64,000 nucleotides of DNA from JAJZAM01 sp027391075 (GCA_027391075.1 DAHYHI010000015.1:1-64000); one strand, 5' to 3'. Positions 27,831 to 36,846 are shown, counted from the first letter of the stretch. The notes: generated by a model not told the origin, from the sequence alone. A program made the numbers and translations.

Positions 27831-29668
27831 GCGGAGCCGGGAGCCAGCCGCGCTTCGTATCTGTGTCGATTACCGACAGGGGTGCTGCGTTGGCGGCCAA
27901 GCTCCCCTACGAGCACCGCCACGGAAGGCTAATGGACACCGTACGCGAGGAGTGGGAGCGCAGCGACGGCCTTATCGTCTTCGCTGCAGCCGCCGTAGTC
28001 GTCCGGGCAATGGCAGGGTTGCTCGGCGACAAGAACCGCGACCCGGCCGTGGTGTCCGTCGACGAAGCGGGTCAGCACGCGGTAGTGCTCGCCGGCGGCC
28101 ACCGACGTAACGCCAACGACCTTGCGCGCCAGGTTGCGGCGCTGACGGGCGCTACACCAGTAATCTCGACCGCCACCGATCTTGCGGGTCTACCCGCCGT
28201 CGACGCTCTCGAAGGTTTCACCGCTCGAGGAGACGTAGCCGGGCTTGCGCGGAAGTGGCTGGACGGCGACTCTCCAACCCTGAACGTCGACGATTCCCTT
28301 GAGTCATGGCCGCTTCCGTTACGCCTAGCCGGCCTTGCAAGAACCGATACCGCTGAGCAGAGCCAAGTGGGCCACTCGCCGAAGCTCAGAGTAACCGACA
28401 GCACCGCTGAGACCCTTCCCGGCGAGGTCGTGTTAATCCCTCGGTGCCTGGTGGTCGGCGTCGGAGCTAGCAAGGGCGCGTCGACTGAGGGCCTATACGA
28501 GGCTGTCTGCCAGGTTCTGGGGTCCGCTGGCTTGGACGCGTCCGCCGTGGCTGACGTCGCCACCCTGGACGCCAAGGCGAACGAACCAGCAATCGTGGAG
28601 CTGGCGGAGCGCCTTGGAGTGGGGATCGTTGCACTCGACGCGCTCGTGCTCGCCTCTGTCGAAGTGCCCAACCCGAGCGAGATCGTCAGGCACGCCGTGG
28701 GCACACCCTCAGTAGCCGAGGCGGCGGCTGTCGTCGCCGCTGGCCCTGGGTCCCGTCTAGTGTCGATGAAGACCGTCAGCGCCACCCGTGACTCCACGGT
28801 CGCTGTCGCGCGGAGGCCATACCCGACCGGGTCGCTTCATGTCGTCGGTCTCGGCCCTGGCAATCCTGCCATGAGAACCTTCCAGGCTGCTGCCGCTGTC
28901 AGGCATGCCGAGGTTGTCGTCGGATACAGCGGCTACATAGACAGTGCCCGAGACCTGCTTTCAAACTCCCAGGAAGTCGTCGCATACCCTATAGGCGCCG
29001 AGGTCGACCGCGTACGCCACGCGTTGGAACTTGCGGCGCAGGGCCGCAGAGTGGCCCTCGTCTGCTCAGGTGATCCCGGGATCTACGCTTTGGCTTCGCT
29101 TACCTTCGAAGTCGCCGAGGAGATCTCGGCGATCAGCACCCCGCTTGAGTCTGGGCCGCAAAAGTCCGAGACACGAGAGGCCGGGCCGTTTGAAACTGGG
29201 TGGCGACCGGGAGCTCGCCCCAAGAGGAGCCCGAAGTTGACGCCCGCGGTACGCGTCGTACCGGGAGTCACGGCGGCGTTGAGCGCAGCGGCGCTTCTCG
29301 GTGCGCCCCTCGGGCACGACCACGCCACGATATCACTGTCAGATCTTCTCACCCCGTGGGAACACATCGAACGGCGGGTCGCCGCAGCCGCCGAAGGGGA
29401 CTTTGTCGTCTCGTTCTACAACCCGCGCTCTGAGCGACGGTCCACCCAACTCCCGGCGGCTTTGCAGATCCTGTCCCGACACAGACCTCCTGCTACACCG
29501 GCTGCGGTCGTGACGGATGCCGGACGCCCCACCCAGATGATCATCCGGACTGTACTCGGAGATCTCGACCCCCGGACGGTAGGGATGTTCTCGCTTGTCG
29601 TGGTCGGGTCCACGACAAGCCGCTGGATCGGAGACAGCATGGTGACGCCGAGGGGTTACAGGCCGTGA
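27827..29668 (+). CDS. cbiGH: Fused CbiG-CbiH (cobalt-precorrin-5A hydrolase and precorrin-3B C17-methyltransferase)
   Basis: The 613-residue protein joins an N-terminal CbiG (residues 1-335; FVSVSITDRGAALAAKL, SVDEAGQHAVVLAGGHRRNAN) to CbiH/CobJ (342-613; SLHVVGLGPGNPAM, VALVCSGDPGIYALA, VVSFYNPRSERR, VVVGSTTSRWIG). CbiG opens the delta-lactone and CbiH contracts the ring. A Ser/Pro/Arg-rich insertion of about 40 residues (434-473) separates the SGDPGIYAL region from VVPGVTAALS, where other CbiH proteins are short. An ATGA links it to cbiET and a GTGA to the ferredoxin. Confidence 0.95.
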   Translation: MSGAGSQPRFVSVSITDRGAALAAKLPYEHRHGRLMDTVREEWERSDGLIVFAAAAVVVRAMAGLLGDKNRDPAVVSVDEAGQHAVVLAGGHRRNANDLARQVAALTGATPVISTATDLAGLPAVDALEGFTARGDVAGLARKWLDGDSPTLNVDDSLESWPLPLRLAGLARTDTAEQSQVGHSPKLRVTDSTAETLPGEVVLIPRCLVVGVGASKGASTEGLYEAVCQVLGSAGLDASAVADVATLDAKANEPAIVELAERLGVGIVALDALVLASVEVPNPSEIVRHAVGTPSVAEAAAVVAAGPGSRLVSMKTVSATRDSTVAVARRPYPTGSLHVVGLGPGNPAMRTFQAAAAVRHAEVVVGYSGYIDSARDLLSNSQEVVAYPIGAEVDRVRHALELAAQGRRVALVCSGDPGIYALASLTFEVAEEISAISTPLESGPQKSETREAGPFETGWRPGARPKRSPKLTPAVRVVPGVTAALSAAALLGAPLGHDHATISLSDLLTPWEHIERRVAAAAEGDFVVSFYNPRSERRSTQLPAALQILSRHRPPATPAAVVTDAGRPTQMIIRTVLGDLDPRTVGMFSLVVVGSTTSRWIGDSMVTPRGYRP

Positions 29669-29862
29669 CCGTGCGCATCAACGCCTATTGCAGCGGCTGC
29701 GGTTCCTGCGTCGCCACCTGTCCCACGGGGGCGATCGCCGCCCTGGCGGGGGGCCTGGGCGTGACGGACGGGGTCTGCAACGACTGCCTCTCCTGCGTCG
29801 AGGTATGCCCCGCCGACGCAATAAGGAGTTTCGACGCTGAGATTCTGGCGGTCTCCACGTGA
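29665..29862 (+). CDS. Dicluster 2[4Fe-4S] ferredoxin
   Basis: The 65-residue protein has two complete CxxCxxCxxxCP motifs: C9, C12, C15, C19 and C38, C41, C44, C48. It is expected to bind two [4Fe-4S] clusters and to carry electrons in the cytoplasm. The GTG at 29665 overlaps the cbiGH stop and its own end overlaps cbiC by GTGA, so it belongs to the cobalamin operon. Some CbiH proteins, such as CbiH60 of Bacillus megaterium, carry an iron-sulphur centre. Here a separate ferredoxin next to cbiH, or for a missing reductase (cbiJ), is inferred. Confidence 0.95.
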   Translation: MTVRINAYCSGCGSCVATCPTGAIAALAGGLGVTDGVCNDCLSCVEVCPADAIRSFDAEILAVST

Positions 29863-30494
29863 GCTCACAGTCGACACCGATCCATCCGATCGAGATCGAG
29901 TCCTACTTGATCATGGCGTCGCGTGTCGACCTGTCATCGTGGTCAGAGCCTGCCAGGTCAGTGGTCGCCCGCATGGTGCACGCCACAGCCGACGAGAGCT
30001 TCGCCTCGTCGGCTCTGATCGGATCACGGTCTGTCCAACGGGCGATTAAGGCGATCCGATCCTCGGCGCCCGTGGTGTGCGACTCCCGGATGGTCGTAGC
30101 GGGCGTACCCGCTCTCGGCGCTACCAACACGGTCGTGTGCGCCCTTGATCTGATCGACGGCGTGAAGGCCCCTGCCGAGATGTCAGCCTCCGGGGAGACC
30201 CGGTCCGCCGCAGCAATACGCGAAGCGGCCCATCTATACACCCAGGGAGCCCTGTGGGTGATCGGTAACGCTCCGAGCGCTCTGGTGATGCTGCTGGATC
30301 TCCACGAGGCTGGCCTGCTCGAACCCGAGGCGGTGATCGGCGTCCCTGTCGGCTACGTCGGCGCCGAGCAAGCCAAGCGGCGATTGTGGGGGTCCTCTCT
30401 GGCCGAGGTTTCGATCACCAACTCGGGTGAACGGGGCGGCAGCCCCGTCGCTGCAGCAGCACTGAACGCCGTCCAGCGCCTAGCTGCTAGCTGA
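29859..30494 (+). CDS. cobH: Precorrin-8X methylmutase (CobH/CbiC)
   Basis: The 211-residue enzyme moves the C11 methyl to C12 to give (hydrogeno)cobyrinate. Family motifs are IEIESYLIMAS at the N-terminus, VVCDSRMVVAGV, the SGETRSAAAIREAA stretch, and WVIGNAPSAL with GVPVGYVGAEQAK near the end. The GTG at 29859 overlaps the ferredoxin stop. It is the last gene of the operon; its end overlaps the convergent rluD gene by eight bases. The ring-modifying set lacks cbiJ/cobK in this window. Confidence 0.95.
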   Translation: MSSQSTPIHPIEIESYLIMASRVDLSSWSEPARSVVARMVHATADESFASSALIGSRSVQRAIKAIRSSAPVVCDSRMVVAGVPALGATNTVVCALDLIDGVKAPAEMSASGETRSAAAIREAAHLYTQGALWVIGNAPSALVMLLDLHEAGLLEPEAVIGVPVGYVGAEQAKRRLWGSSLAEVSITNSGERGGSPVAAAALNAVQRLAAS

Positions 30495-31473
30495 GGCCAG
30501 CAAGGACCCCCGAAAGGTCCGCCGGCAGGGGCGACGAGAACTCCATCCGAAGGCCGCTGCCGGGATGGTCGAATGCGAGAGTACCCGCATGGAGGAATAC
30601 CCTTTCGGGCTGCAACAGACCCTTGAAGGGCCCGGAGCGGCCCCCGTAGCGGGCATCGCCTACAACGGGATGGCCGATCGCCGACACGTGCACTCTGATC
30701 TGGTGGGTCCTTCCCGTTTCGAGGGTCAACGCCAAGTGCGTGCACTCGGTTGCTCCCCCGAACCTGCTGATCACCTCGTAGCGCGTCCTCGCCTCGCGCC
30801 CCCCGGCGCGGACACTGAAGCGGGTAGGGTCCCGAGGGGAACGGCCCAGAGGGGCGTCGATCATCCCGGCGTCCGATTCGAGCCGGCCGCGCACCAACGC
30901 CTGGTAGCGACGTGAAACGGCCCTGCGCGTGAACTGCCCGACCAGTGACTGGCGCGCCCTTTCGGTCCGGGCGACGACGAGCAGCCCGGAGGTACCCTTG
31001 TCAAGGCGGTGCACGATGCCGGGCCTGCCTTCCCCGCCGGGACCCTCCATGGCTGCGAGGTCAGGAAACATGTGGCACAGAGCCTGCACAAGCGTTCCGG
31101 CGGCGTTGCCCGCTCCCGGGTGAACGACCAAGCCAGCCGGCTTGTCGACGACTATCACTTCGTCGTCTACATGGATCACCTCTAAGGCGTTACGGTCAAA
31201 GCCGTCGCAAGGCCACGCTGCGTCGATAGGGCCGGCACTCAAAGGACGGTCCCACACCTGGTCGGGATCGGAACCGACACTCAACGCTACCGTTTCTCCC
31301 TCCCGGACTTTTCGGCTCCTCTGCGTCAAGACCCGACCTCCCACGCTTACCGCCCCGGAGGTGATCATCTCGTTGACCCGGCTCCTGGGGAGCCCACTGA
31401 CGAGGGATATGACCCTGTCGATCCGCTCACCGTCGAGGGCGGGAGGAACCGACCAGCGCTCCGGGTCAGTCAC
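30487..31473 (-). CDS. rluD: RluD-type 23S rRNA pseudouridine synthase
   Basis: The 328-residue enzyme has an N-terminal S4 RNA-binding domain (ERIDRVISLVSGLPRSRVNE) and the PseudoU_synth_2 domain. The catalytic Asp lies in IVHRLDKGTSGLLVVA, and the TGRTHQIRVH motif follows. A GTG start at 31473 overlaps the lspA stop by eight bases, the usual lspA-rluD operon arrangement. Which rRNA or tRNA uridine it modifies cannot be read from the sequence. Confidence 0.94.
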   Translation of the reverse strand: MTDPERWSVPPALDGERIDRVISLVSGLPRSRVNEMITSGAVSVGGRVLTQRSRKVREGETVALSVGSDPDQVWDRPLSAGPIDAAWPCDGFDRNALEVIHVDDEVIVVDKPAGLVVHPGAGNAAGTLVQALCHMFPDLAAMEGPGGEGRPGIVHRLDKGTSGLLVVARTERARQSLVGQFTRRAVSRRYQALVRGRLESDAGMIDAPLGRSPRDPTRFSVRAGGREARTRYEVISRFGGATECTHLALTLETGRTHQIRVHVSAIGHPVVGDARYGGRSGPFKGLLQPERVFLHAGTLAFDHPGSGLRMEFSSPLPADLSGVLAGLS

Positions 31474-31996
31474 GACTGCGCCCCTGGGGATTACGATAAG
31501 AGATGAGCAGTACTATCACACCCACGACGACACAGCTGTCCGCGACGTTGAACACCGGCCACCAACGAACCGCTTGGATGAAGTCCACCACGCCGCCCGG
31601 GTAACCGGGGATGTGGCGAAACACGCGGTCCCCGAGGTTTCCGAGCGCCCCGCCGAGCAGGAGGCCCAACCCAACCAGCGTTCCAGCGTTCGCCCCAGCC
31701 GATATCCTTCTGGTGAAAAGCACGAGCGCGCACACGGCGACGACCACCACCGATTCGAGTATGGGGGTGACGCCCCGCCCGAGGCTGAAGGCCGTTCCGG
31801 TGTTGAATGTTAGGAGGAAGTTCGAGGGGCCGATGACATGACGGGGCTGGCCGGGAGAGAGACTGGACAAGGCCCAGTCCTTGGTCACGACGTCGGCAAC
31901 GACGACCGCCGCCGCGACCAGCGGGACCAGCCCGACCCTCCCTCGGCGTAGCGCTGTGTTCGCCTCGAAGCCACCGCGGCGCACCTGTGAGCTCAC
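31466..31996 (-). CDS. lspA: Lipoprotein signal peptidase (LspA, signal peptidase II)
   Basis: The 176-residue membrane protease has four hydrophobic segments. Its catalytic aspartates are in GGALGNLGDRV and FNVADSCVVVG, the LspA boxes. NTGTAFSLG is also conserved. It cleaves the lipoprotein signal peptide after lipidation. I chose the GTG at 31996, seven bases after the DksA-type gene, because longer starts would run antisense to sense through that gene's zinc-finger region in another frame. Confidence 0.93.
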   Translation of the reverse strand: MSSQVRRGGFEANTALRRGRVGLVPLVAAAVVVADVVTKDWALSSLSPGQPRHVIGPSNFLLTFNTGTAFSLGRGVTPILESVVVVAVCALVLFTRRISAGANAGTLVGLGLLLGGALGNLGDRVFRHIPGYPGGVVDFIQAVRWWPVFNVADSCVVVGVIVLLISYRNPQGRSRD

Positions 31997-32003
31997 CGCA
32001 GGG

Positions 32004-32516
32004 TTATCTTCTCGACGACAGGCCCCCGCTTTTGCAAGACACGCACAACGCCGCGTAGGGCAGGGCCTCCAAACGGGCCTCGGGTATGGGCTGGCCGCAG
32101 TGCTCGCAGATTCCGTACGTGCCGCCGTCGATCTTGGCAAGCGCCCGGTCGATCTCAGCGACCGTAGCCCGAGCCTGGGCGGACAAATAAAGGTCTATCT
32201 CGCGGTCTACGTTCGCGGTGCCGCCTTCGCCTCCCTCCTCGTCGAACTGGACGTCGCCCGGCTCGTGCTCGAGAGCGAGCGAATCGGCCTGCGCTTTCAA
32301 CGCCTCCGCTGAGCCGATGTACTCTGCTCTCTCCGCTAGGAGGGTCTCCCGCTGAGACTCTAGGAACTTCTTGTGGTGCGCCTCCGTCGCGCCGGCCTTT
32401 TTGCGCGGAGCCGACTTACGCTGGCTCGGCGTGGGCTCTACCCCAACTGAAGCAGGGTTCTCTGATGGCGCAACGGTCTGTTCCGCTACGTCCACGTCAC
32501 CGTCGGTACCTGACAT
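32004..32516 (-). CDS. TraR/DksA-family zinc-finger protein
   Basis: The 170-residue protein has a basic, Ser/Pro-rich N-terminus, a coiled-coil (about residues 50-125) and a four-Cys zinc finger, CEHCGQPIP through LCVSC. This is the DksA/TraR architecture. DksA binds RNA polymerase through its secondary channel, but actinobacterial members are less well characterised. I chose the ATG at 32516 (MSGTDGDVD); a longer frame extends into the gap before ileS. It precedes lspA by seven bases. Confidence 0.9.
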   Translation of the reverse strand: MSGTDGDVDVAEQTVAPSENPASVGVEPTPSQRKSAPRKKAGATEAHHKKFLESQRETLLAERAEYIGSAEALKAQADSLALEHEPGDVQFDEEGGEGGTANVDREIDLYLSAQARATVAEIDRALAKIDGGTYGICEHCGQPIPEARLEALPYAALCVSCKSGGLSSRR

Positions 32517-32720
32517 CGAAGCCTTCTTGTGCACCACTAGAACTGACCTGAAATTCCACCCGAGCCTGACTGCCGGGCGAGTAACGATAACACTTGGGGC
32601 AACGAATGTAATCCCGTCCAAGAACCCACCGGCCGTCATCGCGGGAGTCCACGGCGGGCGCTCGCTCCGCGTGAGCTGGCCATACACGGGTCGCTCCGTG
32701 CGGGAGGGTAGGTTGGAAAG

Positions 32721-35700
32721 GTGCCCGGCGACCGTGATTTGCAAACTGACGAGGCCGTGGTAGGCGGAGCACCCGCTTACCCAGACGTACCGCGATCTCC
32801 CAACCTTCCTGGCATGGAGGAGGGCGTGCTCGCGTCGTGGAAGGCGAAGGGGACTTTTGAGCGTTCCGTCGAGAGTCGCCGAGGCGGCAAAGAGTTCGTC
32901 TTCTACGACGGCCCTCCCTTCGCCAACGGTTTGCCGCACTACGGCCACCTGCTTACAGGCTTCGTCAAAGACGCCGTTCCCCGCTACCAGACGATGCGCG
33001 GCCGCGTCGTGGAACGCCGTTTCGGCTGGGATTGTCATGGCCTTCCCGCCGAAGTGGAAGCCGAAAAACAGCTAGGCGTCTCTGGCCACGTTGCCATCAG
33101 CAACTACGGGATAGCAACTTTCAACGATTACTGCCGCACTTCAGTTCTTCGCTACACCGAGGAGTGGCGCCGGTACGTGACTCGCCAGGCCCGCTGGGTC
33201 GACTTCGACAACGACTACAAGACCATGGACTTGCCCTACATGGAGAGCGTCATGTGGGCACTAGCCCAGCTCTACGACAGGGGTCTGCTCTACGAGGACT
33301 ACCGGGTCCTTCCCTACTGTTGGGAATGCGAGACGCCTCTGTCGAACTCTGAGACCCGCCAGGACGACGCATATCGTGACCGTCAGGATCCAGCCGTGAC
33401 TGTCGCCTTCCACCTAGACGGGGACGACCCGATGGACTTGTGGGTTTGGACGACTACCCCGTGGACGTTGCCCTCGAACCTTGCCCTGGCGGTCGGTCCT
33501 GAAATTACCTACGCGGTCTTCGAGAGGGACGGCCGCCGGTTCGCTCTGGGCGCGGAGCGCGTCGACGCCTACGATAAGTCGCTCGTTGGAGCGACGCGGG
33601 TAGGATCTCTTCGGGGCGCCGACCTGGTCGGGCGTAGCTACGAACCGCTGTTCGGGTTCTTCTCCGAAACGCCTGGCGCGTTCGTCGTACTCGCCGCTGC
33701 GTTCGTCAACACTGAGGAAGGTACCGGGATAGTTCACATGGCGCCGGGTTTCGGCGAGGACGACCAGACGGTATGTGCCCAAGCGGGCATACCTGTCGTC
33801 TGCCCTGTCGACGAACGTACCCGCTTCACCTCCGAAGTCCCTGACTTCGAAGGCCTGCAGGTCTTCGAAGCGAACCAGCCTGTGATTCGAGCTCTCAGGG
33901 ACAAGGGGTCTCTCGTTCGCTTCGATTCCTACGTGCACTCCTACCCGCACTGCTGGAGGAGTGACACTCCTCTCGTCTACCGGGCCGTGTCGTCTTGGTT
34001 CGTGAAAGTGACGGCGATCAAGGACCAGCTTCTCGCTGCTAACGAGGAGATCGGGTGGGTCCCCGAGCATGTGAGAGACGGCTCTTTCGGCCGCTGGCTT
34101 GAAAACGCGCGGGACTGGTCGATCTCCCGAAACCGCTTTTGGGGTTCGCCAATACCGGTCTGGAAGAGCGACAACCCGGACTATCCCCGGGTGGACGTCT
34201 ACGGGAGTCTCGACGAGCTAGAAGCGGACTTCGGGGTTCGCCCAGCCGATCTTCACCGGCCCGCCATCGACGAGCTAACACGCCCGAACCCTGACGACCC
34301 GACTGGTAAGTCGACGATGCGCAGGATCCCAGACGTCCTCGACTGCTGGTTCGAGAGCGGCTCCATGCCTTTCGCTCAGGTGCATTACCCCTTCGAGAAC
34401 AAAGAGTGGTTCGAGACCCATTTCCCTGGGGATTTCATCGTCGAGTACATCGGCCAGACCCGGGGCTGGTTCTACACGCTGCACGTGCTGGCCGTGGCCC
34501 TGTTCGGCCGTCCCGCCTTTTCCAACTGCCTGGCCCACGGGATACTTCTAGGCGAGGACGGAGCGAAGATGTCCAAGCGGCTCCGCAACTATCCGGACCC
34601 TCAGGCGATGTTCGACCTATACGGTGCCGACGCTATGAGGTGGTTTCTCCTGGGATCTCCGATCATGCGAGGTGGCGACATGATCGTCGACGAGTCGGGG
34701 ATAAAAGCCGCCGTGCGATCCGGGGTGCTTCCCTACTGGAACGCCTGGTATTTCTTCAGCCTCTACGCCAACGCCGACCGCCGACGGGCGAATCAACGCC
34801 GGGTCGACTCCCCGAACCTTTTGGACCGTTACGTGCTGGCCAAACTCGCGGGGACTGTAAACGCCGTCACCGAGGCGATGGACTGCTACGACTTGTCAGG
34901 CGCGACGTCGCTTATAGAAATCTTTTTGGACTCGCTCGACAACTGGTACATCCGCCGAAGCAGGGACCGATTCTGGGGTACGGGCGAGGGCCGGGAGGCT
35001 GACACCCAGGACGCTTTCGATACTCTCGCCACCGTCTTGGAGGTGCTCAGCAGGCTCGTCGCTCCTTTGATGCCGATGGTTTCCGAGGTCGTGTGGCAGG
35101 GCCTCACGGGAGGGGATTCGGTGCATTTGGCTGACTGGCCACAAGCCGGCGAGCTCCAGGAGGACCCGGCGCTCGTGGCCAGAATGGACCTTGCCCGCGA
35201 AGTGTGCGGAGCTGCGCACTCGCTGAGGAAAGCGAACAAACTCCGAGCCCGGCTACCACTTGCGCAGCTGACGGTGGCGGGACCACACGCAGGCGAGCTC
35301 GCCGAGCTCGCCGATCTGATCGCCGACGAGGTCAATGTCCGTTCCGTGATCCTGACCGACGACCCAACGCCTTTTGCGAACCCCCAGCTCAGCGTCGTCT
35401 TCAAGGTAGCTGCTCCCCGGCTCGGAGCTGCGATACAAGCGGTTGCGACCGCTGCCAAGCGAGGCGACTGGGAGATCCTCGCAGACGGGTCCGCCCGGGT
35501 CGGAAGCGAGATCCTCCGACCAGGCGAGTTCGACATGAAAGTCAGTCCGCTAGACGCGTCGAACACCCGTCCACTGGCAGGAATGGCGGGGGTCGTTGTG
35601 CTCGACCTGGAACTCACGCCAGAGCTCGAGATCGAAGGTCGGGCAAGGGACCTGGTTAGAGAGGTCCAACGGTTACGCCGCGATGCCGGCCTGGACGTTT

Positions 35701-35897
35701 CGGACCGCATCAACCTGAGCGTCTCAGGGGACAAGATGCTAGAGGTCGCCGTCGAAGCTCACTACGAGTGGATCGCTGAGCAAGTGCTCGCCGCCTCGCT
35801 GCGACAGGTCGACGGGACTGACTTCGGTACCGGTTGGACTACGGTCACCCTGGCCGACGGAACTGCCGCTTCGATCCTCGTCGAGCGGGCCGGCTGA
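32721..35897 (+). CDS. ileS: Isoleucyl-tRNA synthetase (IleRS, eukaryote-like type)
   Basis: The 1058-residue class I synthetase has the HIGH-type motif LPHYGHLL (after DGPPFANG) and the KMSKS-type motif GAKMSKRLRNYPDP. The editing (CP1) domain contains TTPWTLPSNLA. The KMSKRL form, the DGPPFANG motif and the length fit the eukaryote-like IleS group, often linked to mupirocin tolerance. A GTG at 32721 has GGAAAG upstream. The 204-bp gap before it was searched for a T-box leader; none of its conserved elements was found. Confidence 0.96.
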   Translation: MPGDRDLQTDEAVVGGAPAYPDVPRSPNLPGMEEGVLASWKAKGTFERSVESRRGGKEFVFYDGPPFANGLPHYGHLLTGFVKDAVPRYQTMRGRVVERRFGWDCHGLPAEVEAEKQLGVSGHVAISNYGIATFNDYCRTSVLRYTEEWRRYVTRQARWVDFDNDYKTMDLPYMESVMWALAQLYDRGLLYEDYRVLPYCWECETPLSNSETRQDDAYRDRQDPAVTVAFHLDGDDPMDLWVWTTTPWTLPSNLALAVGPEITYAVFERDGRRFALGAERVDAYDKSLVGATRVGSLRGADLVGRSYEPLFGFFSETPGAFVVLAAAFVNTEEGTGIVHMAPGFGEDDQTVCAQAGIPVVCPVDERTRFTSEVPDFEGLQVFEANQPVIRALRDKGSLVRFDSYVHSYPHCWRSDTPLVYRAVSSWFVKVTAIKDQLLAANEEIGWVPEHVRDGSFGRWLENARDWSISRNRFWGSPIPVWKSDNPDYPRVDVYGSLDELEADFGVRPADLHRPAIDELTRPNPDDPTGKSTMRRIPDVLDCWFESGSMPFAQVHYPFENKEWFETHFPGDFIVEYIGQTRGWFYTLHVLAVALFGRPAFSNCLAHGILLGEDGAKMSKRLRNYPDPQAMFDLYGADAMRWFLLGSPIMRGGDMIVDESGIKAAVRSGVLPYWNAWYFFSLYANADRRRANQRRVDSPNLLDRYVLAKLAGTVNAVTEAMDCYDLSGATSLIEIFLDSLDNWYIRRSRDRFWGTGEGREADTQDAFDTLATVLEVLSRLVAPLMPMVSEVVWQGLTGGDSVHLADWPQAGELQEDPALVARMDLAREVCGAAHSLRKANKLRARLPLAQLTVAGPHAGELAELADLIADEVNVRSVILTDDPTPFANPQLSVVFKVAAPRLGAAIQAVATAAKRGDWEILADGSARVGSEILRPGEFDMKVSPLDASNTRPLAGMAGVVVLDLELTPELEIEGRARDLVREVQRLRRDAGLDVSDRINLSVSGDKMLEVAVEAHYEWIAEQVLAASLRQVDGTDFGTGWTTVTLADGTAASILVERAG

Positions 35898-35907
35898 GCG
35901 GGATGTA

Positions 35908-35923
35908 GCTGACGAACGTCAGC
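35908..35923. terminator. Hairpin between convergent ileS and divIVA
   Basis: GCTGACG and CGTCAGC pair around two bases in the 21-bp gap between the ileS stop and the divIVA stop, partly inside divIVA. The place suits a bidirectional terminator, but no T-run follows. Confidence 0.35.
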
Positions 35924-36770
35924 GTCGTCGCCTCAGTCGGCCACCGATGCGGTGGTCGTCGCCGTAGCGGTCGTTGTCGTCGAAGAAGTCGTCCATGGCC
36001 CGGTCGTCGTCATAAGAGTCCCCGACGCCAGAAGAACCTGGGTCAGTGTCATCTGACTGGGTGGGCAGAAGCTGAGTCGCCTCGGCATCGACCGCCGGCC
36101 ACGCGGCCGTATCCGAAGGGGCCGGTTGGCGGGTCGGTTGGTCACTGTCGACCTGTATGACCGGGGCCGCGGCCGAAGCTAGAGGCGCCGAGCTCGCCGG
36201 GACGGGAGCGTTGCGCCTGGACAGGCTGTCGCCGCCACGCAAGGTGGGTGCCGGCCACATCGTGCCGAGCCGCTCGACCGCCGACAGAGCCTCGGTCAGA
36301 GATTCCACGACGTGGGATTTGTGCTCCTCAAGCCACCTTTGGAGAGTTTCTACCTCCAGCTGCACCTGCGACCGTTGGGACTCGAGCCTCGACAGCTCTG
36401 ACCGCGCCTCGGAAATCGAGTCCTCAAGGGTGCGCCGCCCTTGCTGCTCGGCGTCTGCCACGATGCTGTCAGCTTGCTGCTGGGCTGACCCTATGATCCT
36501 TGACGCCTGCTCTCGTGCCTCGGCTACCGCCATGTCGGCGGTGCGCTGCGCCAGAACGAGCGTACGTCGGAGCGTATCGTCGGTGGCGCCCGTGTCGCTG
36601 GCCGCTTGTTCAGCTCGCTGGGCCCGCTCCGTCGCCTGTCGAAGGCGGTCCTGGAGGACCTCGATGCCGGCGGCGACCTGCTCCAGGAACTGATCGACGT
36701 CCTCGGGGTGGTAACCCCTCATCTTCTCCCGGAACTCGACTTCTCTGAGTGTCTTGGGCGAGACTTCCAT
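35919..36770 (-). CDS. divIVA: DivIVA-domain cell-division/polar-growth protein (Wag31-like)
   Basis: The 283-residue protein starts with the DivIVA membrane-binding domain (TLREVEFREKMRGYHPEDVD, then QFLEQVA). A long coiled coil follows (about residues 35-165), and a disordered Pro/Asp-rich tail ends in RLRRRR. In actinobacteria such proteins sit at the pole or septum and direct wall growth. It is the last gene of the dcw strand, after yggT, as usual. The ATG at 36770 is preceded by a GGGGGAATG context. Confidence 0.92.
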   Translation of the reverse strand: MEVSPKTLREVEFREKMRGYHPEDVDQFLEQVAAGIEVLQDRLRQATERAQRAEQAASDTGATDDTLRRTLVLAQRTADMAVAEAREQASRIIGSAQQQADSIVADAEQQGRRTLEDSISEARSELSRLESQRSQVQLEVETLQRWLEEHKSHVVESLTEALSAVERLGTMWPAPTLRGGDSLSRRNAPVPASSAPLASAAAPVIQVDSDQPTRQPAPSDTAAWPAVDAEATQLLPTQSDDTDPGSSGVGDSYDDDRAMDDFFDDNDRYGDDHRIGGRLRRRR

Positions 36771-36846
36771 TCCCCCATCCTAGACCAGCGCCGCTGCAGG
36801 CGCCGGTATCTGCCGATCGCACATCAGAGCGACCCGACAAGTCGAC

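Noticed and set aside
32517..32720. T-box leader before ileS
   Set aside because: No AGGGTGG-type T-box, specifier loop or terminator/antiterminator could be found in the 204 bases.
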